DNA of 64,000 nucleotides from Atriophallophorus winterbourni (GCA_013407085.1 JACCGJ010014506.1:46665-110664); one strand, 5' to 3'; counted from the first letter of the stretch, positions 1 through 14,059 are shown. A program made the numbers and translations. Notes: generated by a model not told the origin, from the sequence alone.

Positions 1-2700
1 AATCTCATGTTTAGACCTTGGCAACCTTGTAGTATCATAAAATACCAGCTGCCGTTGCTTCATTTCTGGCTTGTATACACATTGTATACACGACTACCAT
101 TCCGCTTACTTTTCTTCTCCGAATTGGCATGCGTATTTTCATTCCAGATTTAGTTATTTATCAGTTACTCGGAGGGAAATCTCCAAAACTTCATGGTTCG
201 CTGCTCGGCACTTTAAAATTGACTTGGGACCTTTTTGTTATTAGAAAACCTGGAAAGCTCGAGCTTATTTAACTGTTTTTAACTCGATCACCTACCCAGA
301 ATCTCGCATCAAAACTTAGCACGAAGTATGCATGAACTGAGTGACGAGTATCTAAATTATCGCGTTCATTCGCGCAAACATACCAACATCACCAATAGTG
401 ACGAGGTCGATTTGCGACAACCGAACAGTTTCGCAACACTTTTTTGCAGAGACTGTAGCTCAGTGTAGTGCGATACGTTGTACGCTCGCAGAACACCCGC
501 AGAACCATTCCTACCCAGATGATCAGCGAAAATCATACAATTTCAGCTTTAACCTGTTTTACTTTAAAGAGATATTTTTGCCTTTTTTAAACAGGGAATC
601 GTAATAATTTTTAAACGGAGACTCACGTAAACATAAATGTTCTAACCAAAACTGTTTTCGGACATGTATCAATCGTCGCACCTGATAAATCGGGCCCCTA
701 GCTGGCGTATACCGCAATAGGGATGAAAACGTTTTACCATCTCACCATTAAAAAACCCTTTTAGCACCCTTTATTATATGGTTAGCATTTCTAAGTCAAA
801 CAATCCTTTTTAGATCCTAGTACCTTCACGCACACAGGTGCCTTTATTGTAGGAATGGACAACAATCAGGAAAACAAGATGCTCTTTTGGCACTTTTGAT
901 TTGTTGTCAATCAAAGTTTGCTACCTAACAGTGGTGCGACCATATGACACTAATGTTTAAAGAATTGACAGCGTCGAGCTCTAATCGAATGATTTTTTTG
1001 ATTTTGCCAAGTTGCGGCTTGTATATGCAACCGTAAGCCTCGGTTCAAGCAAATTCAAAGAATCCGTTTGGGCTAAGTTACTACCGGGTTGCGAAAGCCT
1101 AGACAGATAACAGCATGCAGTTTAGTACCGTTGTCATATCAATTTATCATGGCGTTACCCGCGCACACCCGTCTCGACTTACTTTTATCAGATTAATTTT
1201 GAGTAGGATTTGCCAATCATATATTTTTGATGCAAAACTCGGATTTGTTCTAACCATCGTAGCTCAATACACAACAACACTCTCCGTCTATTTACATAGC
1301 ACAAGAGATCGTTTATCAGCAATCCATTTAGACAAAAAGATACAGAATGTAATGACAAAGTTGCAATGAAATTCCAGCATGTTTCCACATCCAGCTCACT
1401 ACCGTTAGCAAATCAATTTAGCACGATGTTACCTGCACAGTACTGAAATGCCGCACAATTTCAAATCCTTGTAGACAACGGAAATCGAGTAGTAGCATTC
1501 AGATTGCTGCATGTTCTCGCATTACCAATGGCACTCTATTTAGCGTTATGATGCGCATCAATGCATGGAACTAGCAACTTACGTTTAAGTCATCTGCTTT
1601 TCGTTCAATGCATTGTCAGAGGCGTTTAAAAAGAATTGGAATTTGGGAGTAGCTTTCCTTTCCAGTGTTGGACGTGCCTGTCACATATTCTCCAGCACAT
1701 CTTAGTACACTTACCAACTCATAGCCGAGCTACGACCACCATATTTCTCGTTTTGAATTGCGCCTCTGCTTCGGTCGATAGGAATATTTTGTGCAGTATG
1801 TTCCGCAGACTTATATGAATATAATCTGCGCAGTCTCTTCTTACGCTACGGTATTTGATACCCTATTACCGTCTATCAACCATACGTGATTTCTAATTTC
1901 GTACATTTTTATAATTTACACTATAATACTGGCAACTATTACAGCTCTACTATCACCGGTATTTAGACAGATCCTGCTAAAAACTTTCGATTTATGTATA
2001 TAACGAAGCGTTCCTTTTCTTCCCACACATGGATGCCGAAACCATGGAACAGGTAGCGTAATATTGTACCTGGTATGAGTGCTACTTCTTCTTTCAAATG
2101 ATAATTTACATCGCAATATGAGAAACTCACAACAGTGAACTGCTTCTCAAGTACCAAAAGTTATACGCTATCACATTGTAGAAAACATGAACTGCACTAT
2201 CGTAGTGTGCCAATCAAAAGCCGTCGGATGAAATGCAGTACACCGCCATCCGTTACAACGCGAGAGCATGAAGCACCGGAATGTCCGACTACCATAACCC
2301 ATAGAAATTCGTGTTTGGGAAGCCTTGCGTTTGAACGGCTCGAGTGACAACCAGTTCGAAAATAGAAGCTGGTGAACATCTTCATTTATTTAACCATATG
2401 CGATTCGGCAAGGTCGGTCCAACAAGCTTAACGAGGCGACGGTTCGAAGGGAACCGGTTGGCGCAAAAGTGCCGGACAACTCAAGTCTAAGTAACAACCG
2501 GCACAACCGAATGCTTGGTTCGAAATATTCTCATGCCATTCAATTTAATCGAAGTATTGTGATAATGTGATATTCCGTAAATGTTCCGCATTAAATGCTA
2601 TTGTTACTTCGCAAACTCGCAATGTTTTTTTACCCCGAGTTGTTATTTCAACAACAACAACGGTTTTGTCAATAACCTATCTCAGCTGCTTTCTCTTATT
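1..2700. other. Upstream region without recognised gene
   Basis: No open reading frame here looks like a conserved protein. Around 1370-1465 there is a minus-strand partial copy of the dispersed repeat family seen four times in the downstream MKK introns (shared stretch: ctaaattgatt followed by ggtagtgagctg). Around 2430-2510 a 7-bp inverted repeat (gtgccgg / ccggcac) is visible. The promoter of the downstream kinase gene should lie at the right side of this span, but no clear TATA box was picked out. Confidence 0.5.
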
Positions 2701-2741
2701 TTGCAGCTATCGAATAATTCCGGAACTGTATTTCAGCGCTG

Positions 2742-5700
2742 ATGCTTCGGCGCAACCTAGAAAATTTGGAGCCTTTATCTCCAACCCTACCAGACCCAAC
2801 CAGTCCTTTACCGCCTAACCTCTCTTCAGAAGTCACAATTTTCATTGACAGACAGAGAGTGTTGATTCGTGCCGACAAATTGCAATCAACAGCAGAACTA
2901 GGTATTAATATTTGTTGCACTTAACTCTACTGTAGCATCATTTCGTTCAAGCATTTAATTATTATTCTAGTATTTTCTACCAGAAAAGTCCTGTGATTTT
3001 TTGTTGAACATGTAAACATGCTAAACGATTAGAGCCTTTTACACAACTAGTTTTTCACTATTAGCCTTGTCGATTCGTTTCAAAAGGTGCCGCAATAAAT
3101 TTAACCCCAAAGCGGTCATCTGCAAGTTTATTTTCTGGTATGGACAATATAAAACATCGAAATATTCCTCCAATGTTTTCATTGATGTTCTTCACGTTTG
3201 TTTAGATGCTTTTTTTCTCACCCGAGTTTTTGTAGTGGTGTGAATGTACATTTGAATATTCTATTGATAATCCACCATACATTTTTTCTTGGATGCCAGG
3301 GCGTGGCCAGTTTGGTCGTGTCGATAGAATGGTCCATACACCGACTGGTCACGTGTTCGCCGTCAAAATGATTGAAATTGATCAGGAGCGTCTCAAGCGA
3401 ACTCAAATCCAGCGCGATCTAGAAATTAGTAACAACACTACGTGTCCTTGTCTTGTCATGTGCTATGGTGGACTTCTCTACAATTCCCAAGTCATGGTCT
3501 TAATGGAGTTGATGGATTTATCTCTACATAATTTACGAAAGCAGGTGGGTTCTTTCTGCAAGTTACACGATTGTAGATCTAGAATTCTGTTGATGTTGTA
3601 TTCACTCTTTTCGTCACGTTTGATTGAGAAAGCTTTCTGTTCCACGTGCATGTTAACTTATTGAACACGCTTAACACTTTTGTATGCCACTATGGTCGGT
3701 TTTCCCGGGTCCATAGCAGCAAACCGGTTAAAATCAGTTGGATCCGGCGATTCTTTTGTTGAGGATTGTTGTTGTTGTTGGCCTCCGTCGGTCGATGTCG
3801 ACCATGGATGTACATCACATCGCATGAATTTCATGTTTTGCAGCTTTTTGAATGACTAAACAGTCCGATTCGGGAGGAACAATCTCTCCCGCAGCGCTTG
3901 CAACGGTAGTCTGAACTCTGTTGTATTGCATCAGTTGCACGCCGGCGGCGTGATCTGCGTTCAGCAGCCAAGAGCTGTATTTGCTCCTCCCTGGCTTGCA
4001 GACGACGCTTTTCACAATGCCTCCAAAGTGAGCGGTCAAGAGCAAGTTCTTCCCAGCTTGTGGGGTCAATGTCAAGAGCTTGGATCATGAATTAATTGCA
4101 GCCTGGTAGATCTTCATTCGATTATTTGTTTTGCAACATGCTTCATTGAAAGCACCTCACAATTGTACGTACACGCATCTACAGCGGCTTTGCTACCTTT
4201 GCAATTTTCTATTAGATTTTCCAGACTTGTATGCACTCGATACAAAAAGTCGTCAACATTTATCACGAAAACTCGTAACTAGGATGCATATGCAGGGTAT
4301 TTGTTTCAGTACAGTAGTTATGGGCTGTGCGGCTAACACCGTGCTACATTGATTGGTCACCGGTAGTGAGCTGCATGCTGAAATACGCTTGAGTCTCACT
4401 ACCATTTCTATTCTTTTTTCTTTTTCATATCTGTCTAGGCCTGGGTAACCTGACAGTAATATCGCCCACGTGCAGTCTATGACTGTGCGGCACTTTGCCT
4501 GGATCAGGCTTGTGCTTTCATACATCATACATTTGTTTCAGTACAGATGTTTATTACGCGCGGTTGTGCTGTCAGGGGCTAAGAAGCAAGTAACGAGCTT
4601 AATATGAACGGTGATACTCTATGCTTTTATTATGATTTGTATTACACTGTCGTAGTAGCATTCTTGTAACACACGAAGTTTTATCTATTCTGCATTGTAG
4701 CCTTCTTATTAAAGATCTATCCAATCCTTTTCGGATGTTTTATAATTTCATCAGAGTTACTCATGTCAACATTCTCTGCCAAATCGACCATATCACCATA
4801 AGTGCTCGCTAGAGAGGTTGCATTGAGGATTGCCGCTCCTTTTGGAATACCTGCATAGATTCAGATCATGCTTTTGTGCGACGCAGGTTCTCGTTAAAGT
4901 TATCCGGTACGAAGCCTTCGAATGGGAAACTTGTTGCGGTCGGAAAATTCTCTCAGTCTGCAGTTCAAGAAATTTATAAGACCACGTTGAGCAAATCACT
5001 CTCAGTGACTATGTATACAACTGCTGATAAAAGATGGAACATGATAGTAGCGATTATGCGGGTTGCTGAAATATCAGCCTGGGGACTACACAGTCAATTT
5101 CACAGCGCTCTATAGAAATTGTTTCACCAGTGACGCAAAATACATTTTGGTCCTGCACACAATAGAGAGCGTAGACGTGCAAGGAATGAACTCAAATGGA
5201 GCGTAAAACTAGACAGAGAAAAGTTATGGTTAAATGCGGTCGAACACATGGAAATAGCAAATAATGCTGGTAACATGCAAAACTCTTCCAACTTATTCGA
5301 TCGACGGGCTCTACGAACAAAGGAGTGAGTGAAACTATCGCCGCCTCTTACACTGGGTCGAACATTTTGAAAAGCAAATCAGCTGGTCAGCTTCAACGGA
5401 TTCATTTCCTCATTTGAAGCAGTATGATCCTTGACATGTTAGCGTAGACCCCCCTAGTGATTTAGAAATTAAAGCATGTATCGAATACATGAAACGATAC
5501 AAAACTGCTGACCCCGATTACATACCGCCTGTTTTGTTCAAGGACGGTTGCCAAGTCCTAATCAATACATTAGGCTATCTCCTCCGTGGAGTGTGGTTGT
5601 CAGAATCCGTCCCTCAAAGTTGGGGAGAATCGGTTATCATACCTATATTTAAAAAAGGTGTGCGAATCTCCTGCTCTAGTCACCGTGGGATAACTCTCAC

Positions 5701-8700
5701 TCCCAGCTTGACTTACTTGACTTAATCCCTTGAGTTCCTGGAGGAACATAGGGCCTCGGCAACTTGTCTCCACTTTGGTCTGTCCATAGCAGCCAGTTTG
5801 ATGTCGTTCCAGTTAAGTCCACACTTGCGGATTTCCTCTTCACACGAGCGCTTCCAAGATAGCCTTGGGCGTCCGACCCGTCTCTTCCCGATTGGGTTCC
5901 ATACCAGAGCATGACGCGTGATGTCATCATAAGGTTTCCGCAAGGTGTGCCCAACCCATCTCCACTTTCTTCTACTGATCTGCTGGGCGATCGGGTCCTC
6001 AGCAGCAATCTGCCACAGGTCTTGATTCCTTATCTTTTCTGGCCATTTTACCCCAATAATTCGACGAAGGCAATTATTGTGGAATGATTGCAAGCGGCCA
6101 GAAGACTTTGCTGTCACTCGCCAGGTTTCCGATCCATAGAGTAGCACGGATTTGACGTTGCTTCTGAATATACGGAGTTTCGTGCGTTTTGATAGAACCT
6201 TCGACTCCCAAATGGGTTTCAAAGCTATGAACGCGTATCTTGCTTTGCCGATTCTGGCGACTATGTCTTCGTCCGTGCCACCACTTATTGAAACAATGCT
6301 GCCGAGGTAGACGAATTGCGTGACGTCTTTGACTGCTTTACCATTGATGGTGATTGATGGGTGCTCATCAGTTAGCACACGGAGGACTTCTGTTTTTTCG
6401 GTATTCACGCGTAGTCCTGCATATGAAGCAAAGTGTGCTAGTCTATCGGTCTTTCTCTGAAGACGTTGGGGGTCACGTGATATCAAGCAGACATCATCAG
6501 CGTATTCCAGATCCTCCAAATGCTCGGATTCCTTCCAATCGATACCATTCCTCTCACCTTTTACTGTCTGTTTCATTATCCAGTCTATTACCAACAGAAA
6601 AATCATTGGGGACAACAGGCATCCCTGGCGGACGCCAGTCTCAACTGCAAATTGATCGGTCAGTCTTCCGTTGTGAATTACCTGACAGGAAGCACCTTCA
6701 TACAGCTGCTTTATGAGGTCCATATACAGCGGTGGGACCCCAAAGTGTGGCAAAAGCTTCAATATGAATTCGCGGTCCACCCTGTCGAAGGCTTTCTCAA
6801 AATCTATGAAGTTGAGGCAAAGAGGCGATTGCCATTCAATGCTTTGTTCAATTATTATGCGGAGTGTCGCAATTTGGTCGATACCAGACTTTTGTTTTCT
6901 GAAGTTTGATTGCTCTAGCCGTAACACTTGGTCGATAGCGTAAGGATGATGCTTGTAAGTACTTAACTAGGGACTGAGAGCAGCATGATACCTCGCCAGT
7001 TTTTGCATAACCTCAGATCTCCTTTCTTTGGAAGTTTGAATAAATGACCTCTCTTCCAATCATTTGAGACCCGTCTTTCTGACCAGATTTTCTGCAGCAG
7101 AGGAAGTAACATATCAGCCGAGGTGTCCAAATCAGCCTTCAGAGCTTCTGGTGGAATCCCATCTGGGCCTGGTGCTTTGCCATTCTTTAGCGATTTTAAG
7201 GCAAAAAGGATTTCATTTCGACCGGGGGGTCGGTGTTTACGTCTAGCAAATTTGCTGCAGGTGGGATGTCAGTGACTGAAGTAGGTGCTGGTCGATTTAG
7301 GAGTTCCTTGAAGTGCTCCATCCATCGCTTTCTTTGCACCGATTCCTGACTGATAAGGTTACCTTCACCGTCCTTTATTATTTTGCCGTAAGGTATTTTC
7401 CTTCCTGATAAGGTTCTGGTAATGTTGTAGACGGTGTTCAGGTCTCTCTTTTCTGCTGCATTTTCCGCCTCCGTTGCCAGCATTTCATAGAACCGCCTCT
7501 TGTCACTTCTGGCACTTCGTTTCACGTCTTTATTTAGGGAGCCGTATTGTTCGATCAGTTGGTTTTTCTGCTTGGTGTCCTTACACCGGAGGATCTGTTG
7601 TTTCAGCTGCCTTCTCGAGTTGATCAGTGTCCAAGTCTCACTCGAGATCCACTCTTTGTCTTTATTTACCCGTCTGCCAATTACGTGCTTACAAGTGTCT
7701 TGTCAACAGTCTTTCAGAGCGGTCCAGTGTTCATTTATTGGAAGTTCAGGGGTTAAGTTGTTGAGCGATTCGAATCTGTTTTTCAGTAAGATTGAGAAAA
7801 TCTCTCTTGTACGCTCTTCCCTTAGTTTCTGCGTGTGGTACTTTACACTAGGCCGACTGCCGTTTTCGTAAAAACTCTCAACTTGATTTTAATTTTGGCC
7901 ATTAAAAGGTAGTGGTCTGAAGCAACATCCGCACCTCGCATTACGCGTGTATCAAGGAGACTATGTCTCCATTTTCGTGAAATCGATAGGTGATCGATTT
8001 GATTGGCAGTAACACCATCAGGTGATGTCATGACATGTTGCTTTGGTTTCAGTAGCGGTTTGGGGTTTTTACAGAGTGGGGTTGCTGACCCCGCGTCTAA
8101 CCCTCCTCCTTTTGCAGACGGGCTTGGGACCGTCCTCGGCGGAGTATTGTGATTGTGTAATCCGCAGGAAGCGGAGGTTTGGAGTCAGGGTCTCCATCTC
8201 TAGATGGACTGCCCTCCCAGGCTGACGAGCTCCATCTACCCGAAGCAAACTGGTTTTGAGGCGCCAGTCACCCGCCTTCGCCCCTTCTCCTGTCAGTAGA
8301 AGCAGTTCCGCCACGAGCAGACCAGGAGTTGGGCTTCGGTTATCAGAGGCTATTTGAGACGCACGCCGTATGGGAGCATTTTGTAGGTAGCGGGAGCTTA
8401 TCCCCACCACCACCCCCGGCTGTGACAACCTTGGGAACCAGGTGGAGTACCTGGGCATCGATCCCAGTATTACGATATTATTAGCGTCCATATGCCTTCT
8501 AAGATTTACATTGCATAGGGAATCACAGATCCGAGAGCACCAAGCTGGCTTCCGGCCTGGCAGAGGCTTGGTCGACCACATTTTTACTCTTCTACAGAAC
8601 TTTAGAACTGCGGCACACTTATCGACAGCAAACAATATCCATCTCTTAGACTTCAAAGGAGCATTTGATTCAGTTGTACTGTTTAATACCTTGCCATGCA

Positions 8701-11700
8701 CTTTATGCTCATATCCGGATGCGTTAGGGTTTAAAACGACCTTTCACCCAAATTCACCACCACAAGGATGTCCGATTTCTCCTTTACTGTTCAATTTTGT
8801 AATTGCTACCATCATGGAATTATGAAGCGAAGGAGCCCCGGCTTTCGGAGTTCACATAATGCCAGGTGGCAAGCTTCTCGACTTGGACTATGCTGATGAT
8901 ATAGCTCTGCTCTTCGACTCGTACACAGATGCACAGGCGATACCGAACAGGCTAGCTAATATTGTGCCCGCATTTGGAATGCATTTTGCACCCCCAAAGT
9001 GCAGTATTCTGCTACAGGACATCGACTTATCAAACAGCACCTTATTACTTGAGAATCAGGCGCTTGCAATTGTAGATCGTTTCACGTATTGGTAGTTGTT
9101 TCAATAATTCCGTTAGATAACGAGGTCTCGGGACGCATTTCTAAGGCGACCGTAGCATTCCACAAACTACCTCATCTCTGGCGTCAGAAACGACTGTCTC
9201 TGTTACTCCATTGTAGAGTCTATAAAGCGGCAGTTAGCGCTCTATTACTCTATGGGTGCGAAACTTGGACCTTACGTAAAGAAAACATGCGGTGCCTCCG
9301 CGTATTTGACAACTAATGTCTCCACAGCATTCTAGGAATTAGCTGTTACAATCGCATACGCAACGATGCCCTCCGAAATAAGTTTTTCGGTAGTAATTTT
9401 GATATCGAGAAGCAGATCAACCTGCATAGGTTACGCTTGTCGTGTCACGTTTTACGGACGCCGGACCACATAATTCCGAAACAGATTCTTTTCGCGACTC
9501 CACATCCCGATTAGCGTAAATCTTGTGGTGGCCAAACAGTCACGTGGCATAGGCAGCTAAAAACCGTTACTAGTAACCTTTCCAAAGTCGGTGCAGCGCG
9601 TCTTCCAGGCTGCGGTCTCCGCGATCAGATATCGTAATGGTTAAGGTAATTGAAGGTTTTTAATGGTCTAAAAAGCAACAAGCTTCAGGATATGTCCCGA
9701 AACCGTGTTCAGTGGCGGTCTTGCGCTAAGCATCTTTTATGTTTGGTTAGCCTTCTGTGTTGTCAAATGGAGTGACATGGAAATCTTGTTATGAAGCGTG
9801 GCAGTGAAAGCCGCAAGGAAGCTGTCGTGGTGACGTGGCTCTACTCGTTAAGCAAGCGTGATTGAATGCATGCTACATTCAAGGTGTAGGCAGCTCATTA
9901 CAGTTTGTTTGTGCTTACTCTTCTATAGAATCCGTAGCTATTTAGGTTTAACCCTTCCCCATTTTTAGGATTTTACTTTTTCATGGTTGTATGGCAGGTA
10001 AGCAGTCGGTACACGCTACCGGTGTAATGCTGTCCCTGATGATGATGATGTACAGTTGACCATCATCATAGTTGTTCGAACACTACATGGTGGTATGACG
10101 TTGTCTTTGGAAGCACATTGTGTCCACATTTAAGGCGCTTAGTACCCTAATTTTTCGTTTGACCTTTTTCCTTAAATAACATTAGTGCACACTGTTTCTA
10201 ATGTTTTTCACAACCTCTAATCTTTTTAGGTCTATGGTGCCGGAAATGTGATTCCCGAGGATGTTCTTGCCTACATGTTGCAGCGAGTCGTTACCGGGTT
10301 GGAGTTTTTGCGATCCGATTTAAGGGTCATGCACCGTGACGTCAAACCATCTAACATGCTTGCCGATCGCCATGGTGCTGTTAAGGTACGCCCTCGCCCT
10401 GCTGCCTTCCTATACTTAGTTCTGACTTGCCCACTCTCTGTATACAGCTCATCCCGAAATGACAAGTACTCTAGAATAAACTCACTGTTTCATAACCACC
10501 ACTGTTCACTGTTCCACATGCCATCTTTGCGAATTATGGAACATTATTCCCCTTTTCGCGTTAGTACGCTTTTAGCTACTAGTAGTCGAACTTTCAAACG
10601 TGAACAGTGTTTTTCGTCGATTGTTTTAGAACCCAATCGCTTCACGTCATCAGTGTGACCACTGGGTTGTCAAATCACACTTCTTTTGTACCTTGTCTGC
10701 ACCCAACGTTATTCTTGTCACTGCGTGGCTCAGCATATTTCTGATTACGTTTGTTATAGTCACATTTCACACACGGTTCGTCTTTTCGCAGTGGCATCTG
10801 TGGGGACATGATCTGACTAGATGTGGGTCATACTGTGCGATTGTTGATAGCTTACACCTATATCTCTTCGCGGCGTAACAAAAGCTGCTGAACGTTTTGT
10901 GGAACTGAGAGAGGAGCCTTACGTGAACGTTGTAGTTTGTTTACATTGGCTCATTAGCAAATTATTGTTTACCGTGGATACAAATCCGAACCCTAATAAA
11001 TTTGTAATAGACATTAATTAAGCTAATGTTTCAAGGCTACCCTATCCGATAGCATAATGTCCCGTAGACGACGACGGCTCACGGACTCGAAGACAGTACG
11101 AGAATGAAGAAGACACTATCCTTTGCGATTGAAACAGCACATGATGATGCACGGATGTGCAATCGTGCAGTATTTCTGTGCTGTGCGGCTAACATTGTGC
11201 TAAATTGATTGGCCAACGGTAGTGAGCTGCACGCGAGTACACGCTGGAGTCTCACTACCATTTCTATTTCCATTTCCCCATCATATCTGTCTAGGCCTAG
11301 GAAACCTGACAGCATCTCAGCCCACGTGCAGTCTCCGGCTGTGCGGCACTTTGCCTAGATCAGGCTTGTGCTTCCATACCATATATTTGCTCGCATTACT
11401 AATTGTGTCGTTTGCGAAAGTAGCTACCTTCTAACAACAGACTGTCGTTCTTTTTCGTCCCGCAAACTGCATAAATATCGTTCGTCCAATAGAACATATG
11501 AGGTTGTTAATATTATACCAGCGCAAACTAGAGAGATCGTCTGACACTGGAAATCACTCCACAACTCCCGCCAGCTCCGTACTAAATTGATTGGCCAGAG
11601 GTAGTGAACTGCATGCTGAAACAGGCTGGAGTCTCACTACCATTTCATGTTATTTTTTCTTCCTCATATCTGTCTAGGCCTGGGCAACCTGGCGGTATCT

Positions 11701-13996
11701 TAGCCCACGTGCAGTCTATGACTGTACGGCACTTTGCCTCGATCAGGCTTGTGCCTTCATGCATACTCCACAAATCGCTGAAAGAGGTTTATAAACCTCC
11801 AGCACATGTGATCGGATTTTGCACTGGTTTCCCTATACACCAGTTTGCATAGTTCACTAACCACTTTTACCGCATCTTTCTCGCGTTGTTAATGAACAAT
11901 GTTTGACTATGCAACCGTGGCTGTTTTATCACTGCCTTGCTTACTTTCATCCACCACAGGTTTGTGATTTTGGCATCTCCGGTGATTTGGTTCGGTCTGT
12001 CGCAGTGTCCAACGTCGGTACCAATCGTTACCTCGCCCCGGAACGCATCAATCCTTCCGGCCACGAAGCGTTCCGCATACAATCCGACGTCTGGTCCTTG
12101 GGGCTCAGCGTGATGGAACTGGCGACCGGGAATCTATGCTTTGCAAACATGAGCATATTTGAGCAACTTAGTGCGGTAAATTCCTATTATCGCATTTGCT
12201 GTTTTTAGTTTAGGTGCCTTTTTATTGATTGACATTTTGAGTGCGCTTTTTGAAATTGCACCAGTGTTCATACTTGCTACCATTATTTACCACGCTGGAG
12301 TCTTACTGCCAGTTCCCCTTTCACATATCAGTCTAGACACGGGCAACCTGACATTGTCTTAACCCACGCGCAGTTTCTGGCTGTGCGGGACTTTCTCTTG
12401 ATCCAGGCTTGTGTTTTTATACCGTTATTTCTATCTCAAATTACTTAGTCTCCATAACAAGGGACCATGCTTATGATTCGGATCGTTTTCAAATAAACTT
12501 AGTCAAATTCTTTCCTACAACATCCTCTTTAGCGCAGTGATACCTATCACCGATCGGTATTTGGTTTGCTTCCCATGAAGCAATGTGTTCATTGGCACAC
12601 TACTCGCTATCCATCCTCCCTGCTGTCGCACAGGAACATGGCTTAAAGGCCGGATAACGTCAGCCGTTATTTTATTACCAGGTGTAGTGCTATTCGTCTG
12701 CTATATTTCGATCTCATGTTCTCACGTGCTGCCTCTGCGCGTGAATAACGCGCTCACGCATTCGGTTTTTTCTGAAGTTTCTGTTCTAAACTAAAATACC
12801 ACCCTGATTGCATATGTATGATCGCCGTCAATGTTGCTTGGATCAAATTAACGTGCTTGCTACGGTGCACACAAACTATTTGGTGCGGTATTGATTCATC
12901 GATACACGAAAATCTCAGTATTATGCCACCCATCGGGACCGAGCAAGTGTGGCATAGTAGCGAGAGTGGCATAGTAACGAGGGTTTGTAAAAACGGCTTT
13001 ATTTTCTCATGTCCATCATTTATTTGCTCAATCTATCAGTCCAAACCTCTCAAAAATCGTCGGCTGACGCATCTTCTTTCGTCGGATCTCGTTCATCTCG
13101 TTGTCTAGCCGATCACACGCTTTCATCACACCGGGCTACCCGCTTGTCTGCTGCATGAACTTTCAGACAGTGATCCAAGCACGTTGGGCTTCCTCGAACA
13201 AAACGATTTCCTCCTCGACAATCACTTCGTCTTCGCTTTCCACCGGCTCCTCATTGTACAGCATCTCCCCCGAGATCTCCTCCAGCGTGAATGACCCGCC
13301 AGTCGCGAGGCGTTCGTCGGCTTCGAGAAAGTCAGGCAGCTTGATCTCCTCGTTCTCGTGCATCTTTTCCTCGGCAGGCAGAGCTTTCCAGATCTCGAGC
13401 AGCTCCGCATCCTGAGGCTCAGTTCGGATTTCTTCTTCGATAAACTTGGCTTTCGCGAAGCAGTTCCTGATTGCCGACTTGCTGACCTGCTCCCAAGCAT
13501 ACCGGGCGACGTGTATAGCGTCGAACAACGTGAACTTGATCTCCTTTCCGCGATCGTCCATGGTCTCTAGCCGGCGGCATAGCAGCAGCTTCTTGTAGTG
13601 GCGCTTGAAGTTCTCTATGATTCCCTGATCCATTGGTTGCTTCTGCTTCAGCGTAAAGTCGGTTCGCTTGCGTTTCTGAGCTGAGACTATGGGCTGAATA
13701 GTTTGAAAAATAACGATGAGTGTCTGTTTGTGCGCGCACGTTCGTGGGTCTATCTATCGATACTCAAAGCAAGAGTAGGAAAGAGGCTTGTCGTTGTCTG
13801 TGAGGTGATTGGCTTGTTGTAGCTGGCGTCAGGGAGAAACATCGCGTGTTTGACCTTGAAGCCGGCTGACTATATGCGTAAAATCCGCAAAAATGCACTT
13901 TCAAATAGTCACAGAATAGTGACATAGTAGCGAGAGTAGAGAGTGGCATCGTAAATTTATGTTGTATTGAATTTTGTCGGGACCGAGCAAAAGTGG

Positions 13997-14059
<63 letters not shown>

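Larger units (their letters stand above)
5707..8467 (-). mobile_element. RTE-like LINE nested inside LINE A
   Basis: This is an internally deleted, frameshifted RTE-type element on the minus strand. Reading from right to left it has a GC-rich 5' region (8461-8060), the last 60 or so residues of the endonuclease (8031-7843), the region before the RT (7525-7196), and the RT to the C-terminus (6927-5722). The 3' tail is made of taagtcaag repeats. The 6-bp sequence tcccag flanks it at 5701-5706 and 8462-8467 and fits a short target-site duplication. When the insert is ignored, the LINE A codons continue without a gap. A 6-bp hairpin (8438-8454) marks the 5' end. Confidence 0.82.

Noticed and set aside
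6354..6909. Plus-strand frames of 120 and 129 codons
   Set aside because: They are antisense to the RTE reverse transcriptase and have no RT or other motif.
8069..8701. 210-codon minus-strand frame
   Set aside because: It runs across the RTE 5' region into LINE A sequence antisense to its RT; no protein family fits.
13101..13415. Ser-rich plus-strand frame, also present at 33364 and 36790
   Set aside because: It is the complement of the acidic Glu-rich end of the Tigger transposase; the real coding strand is minus.
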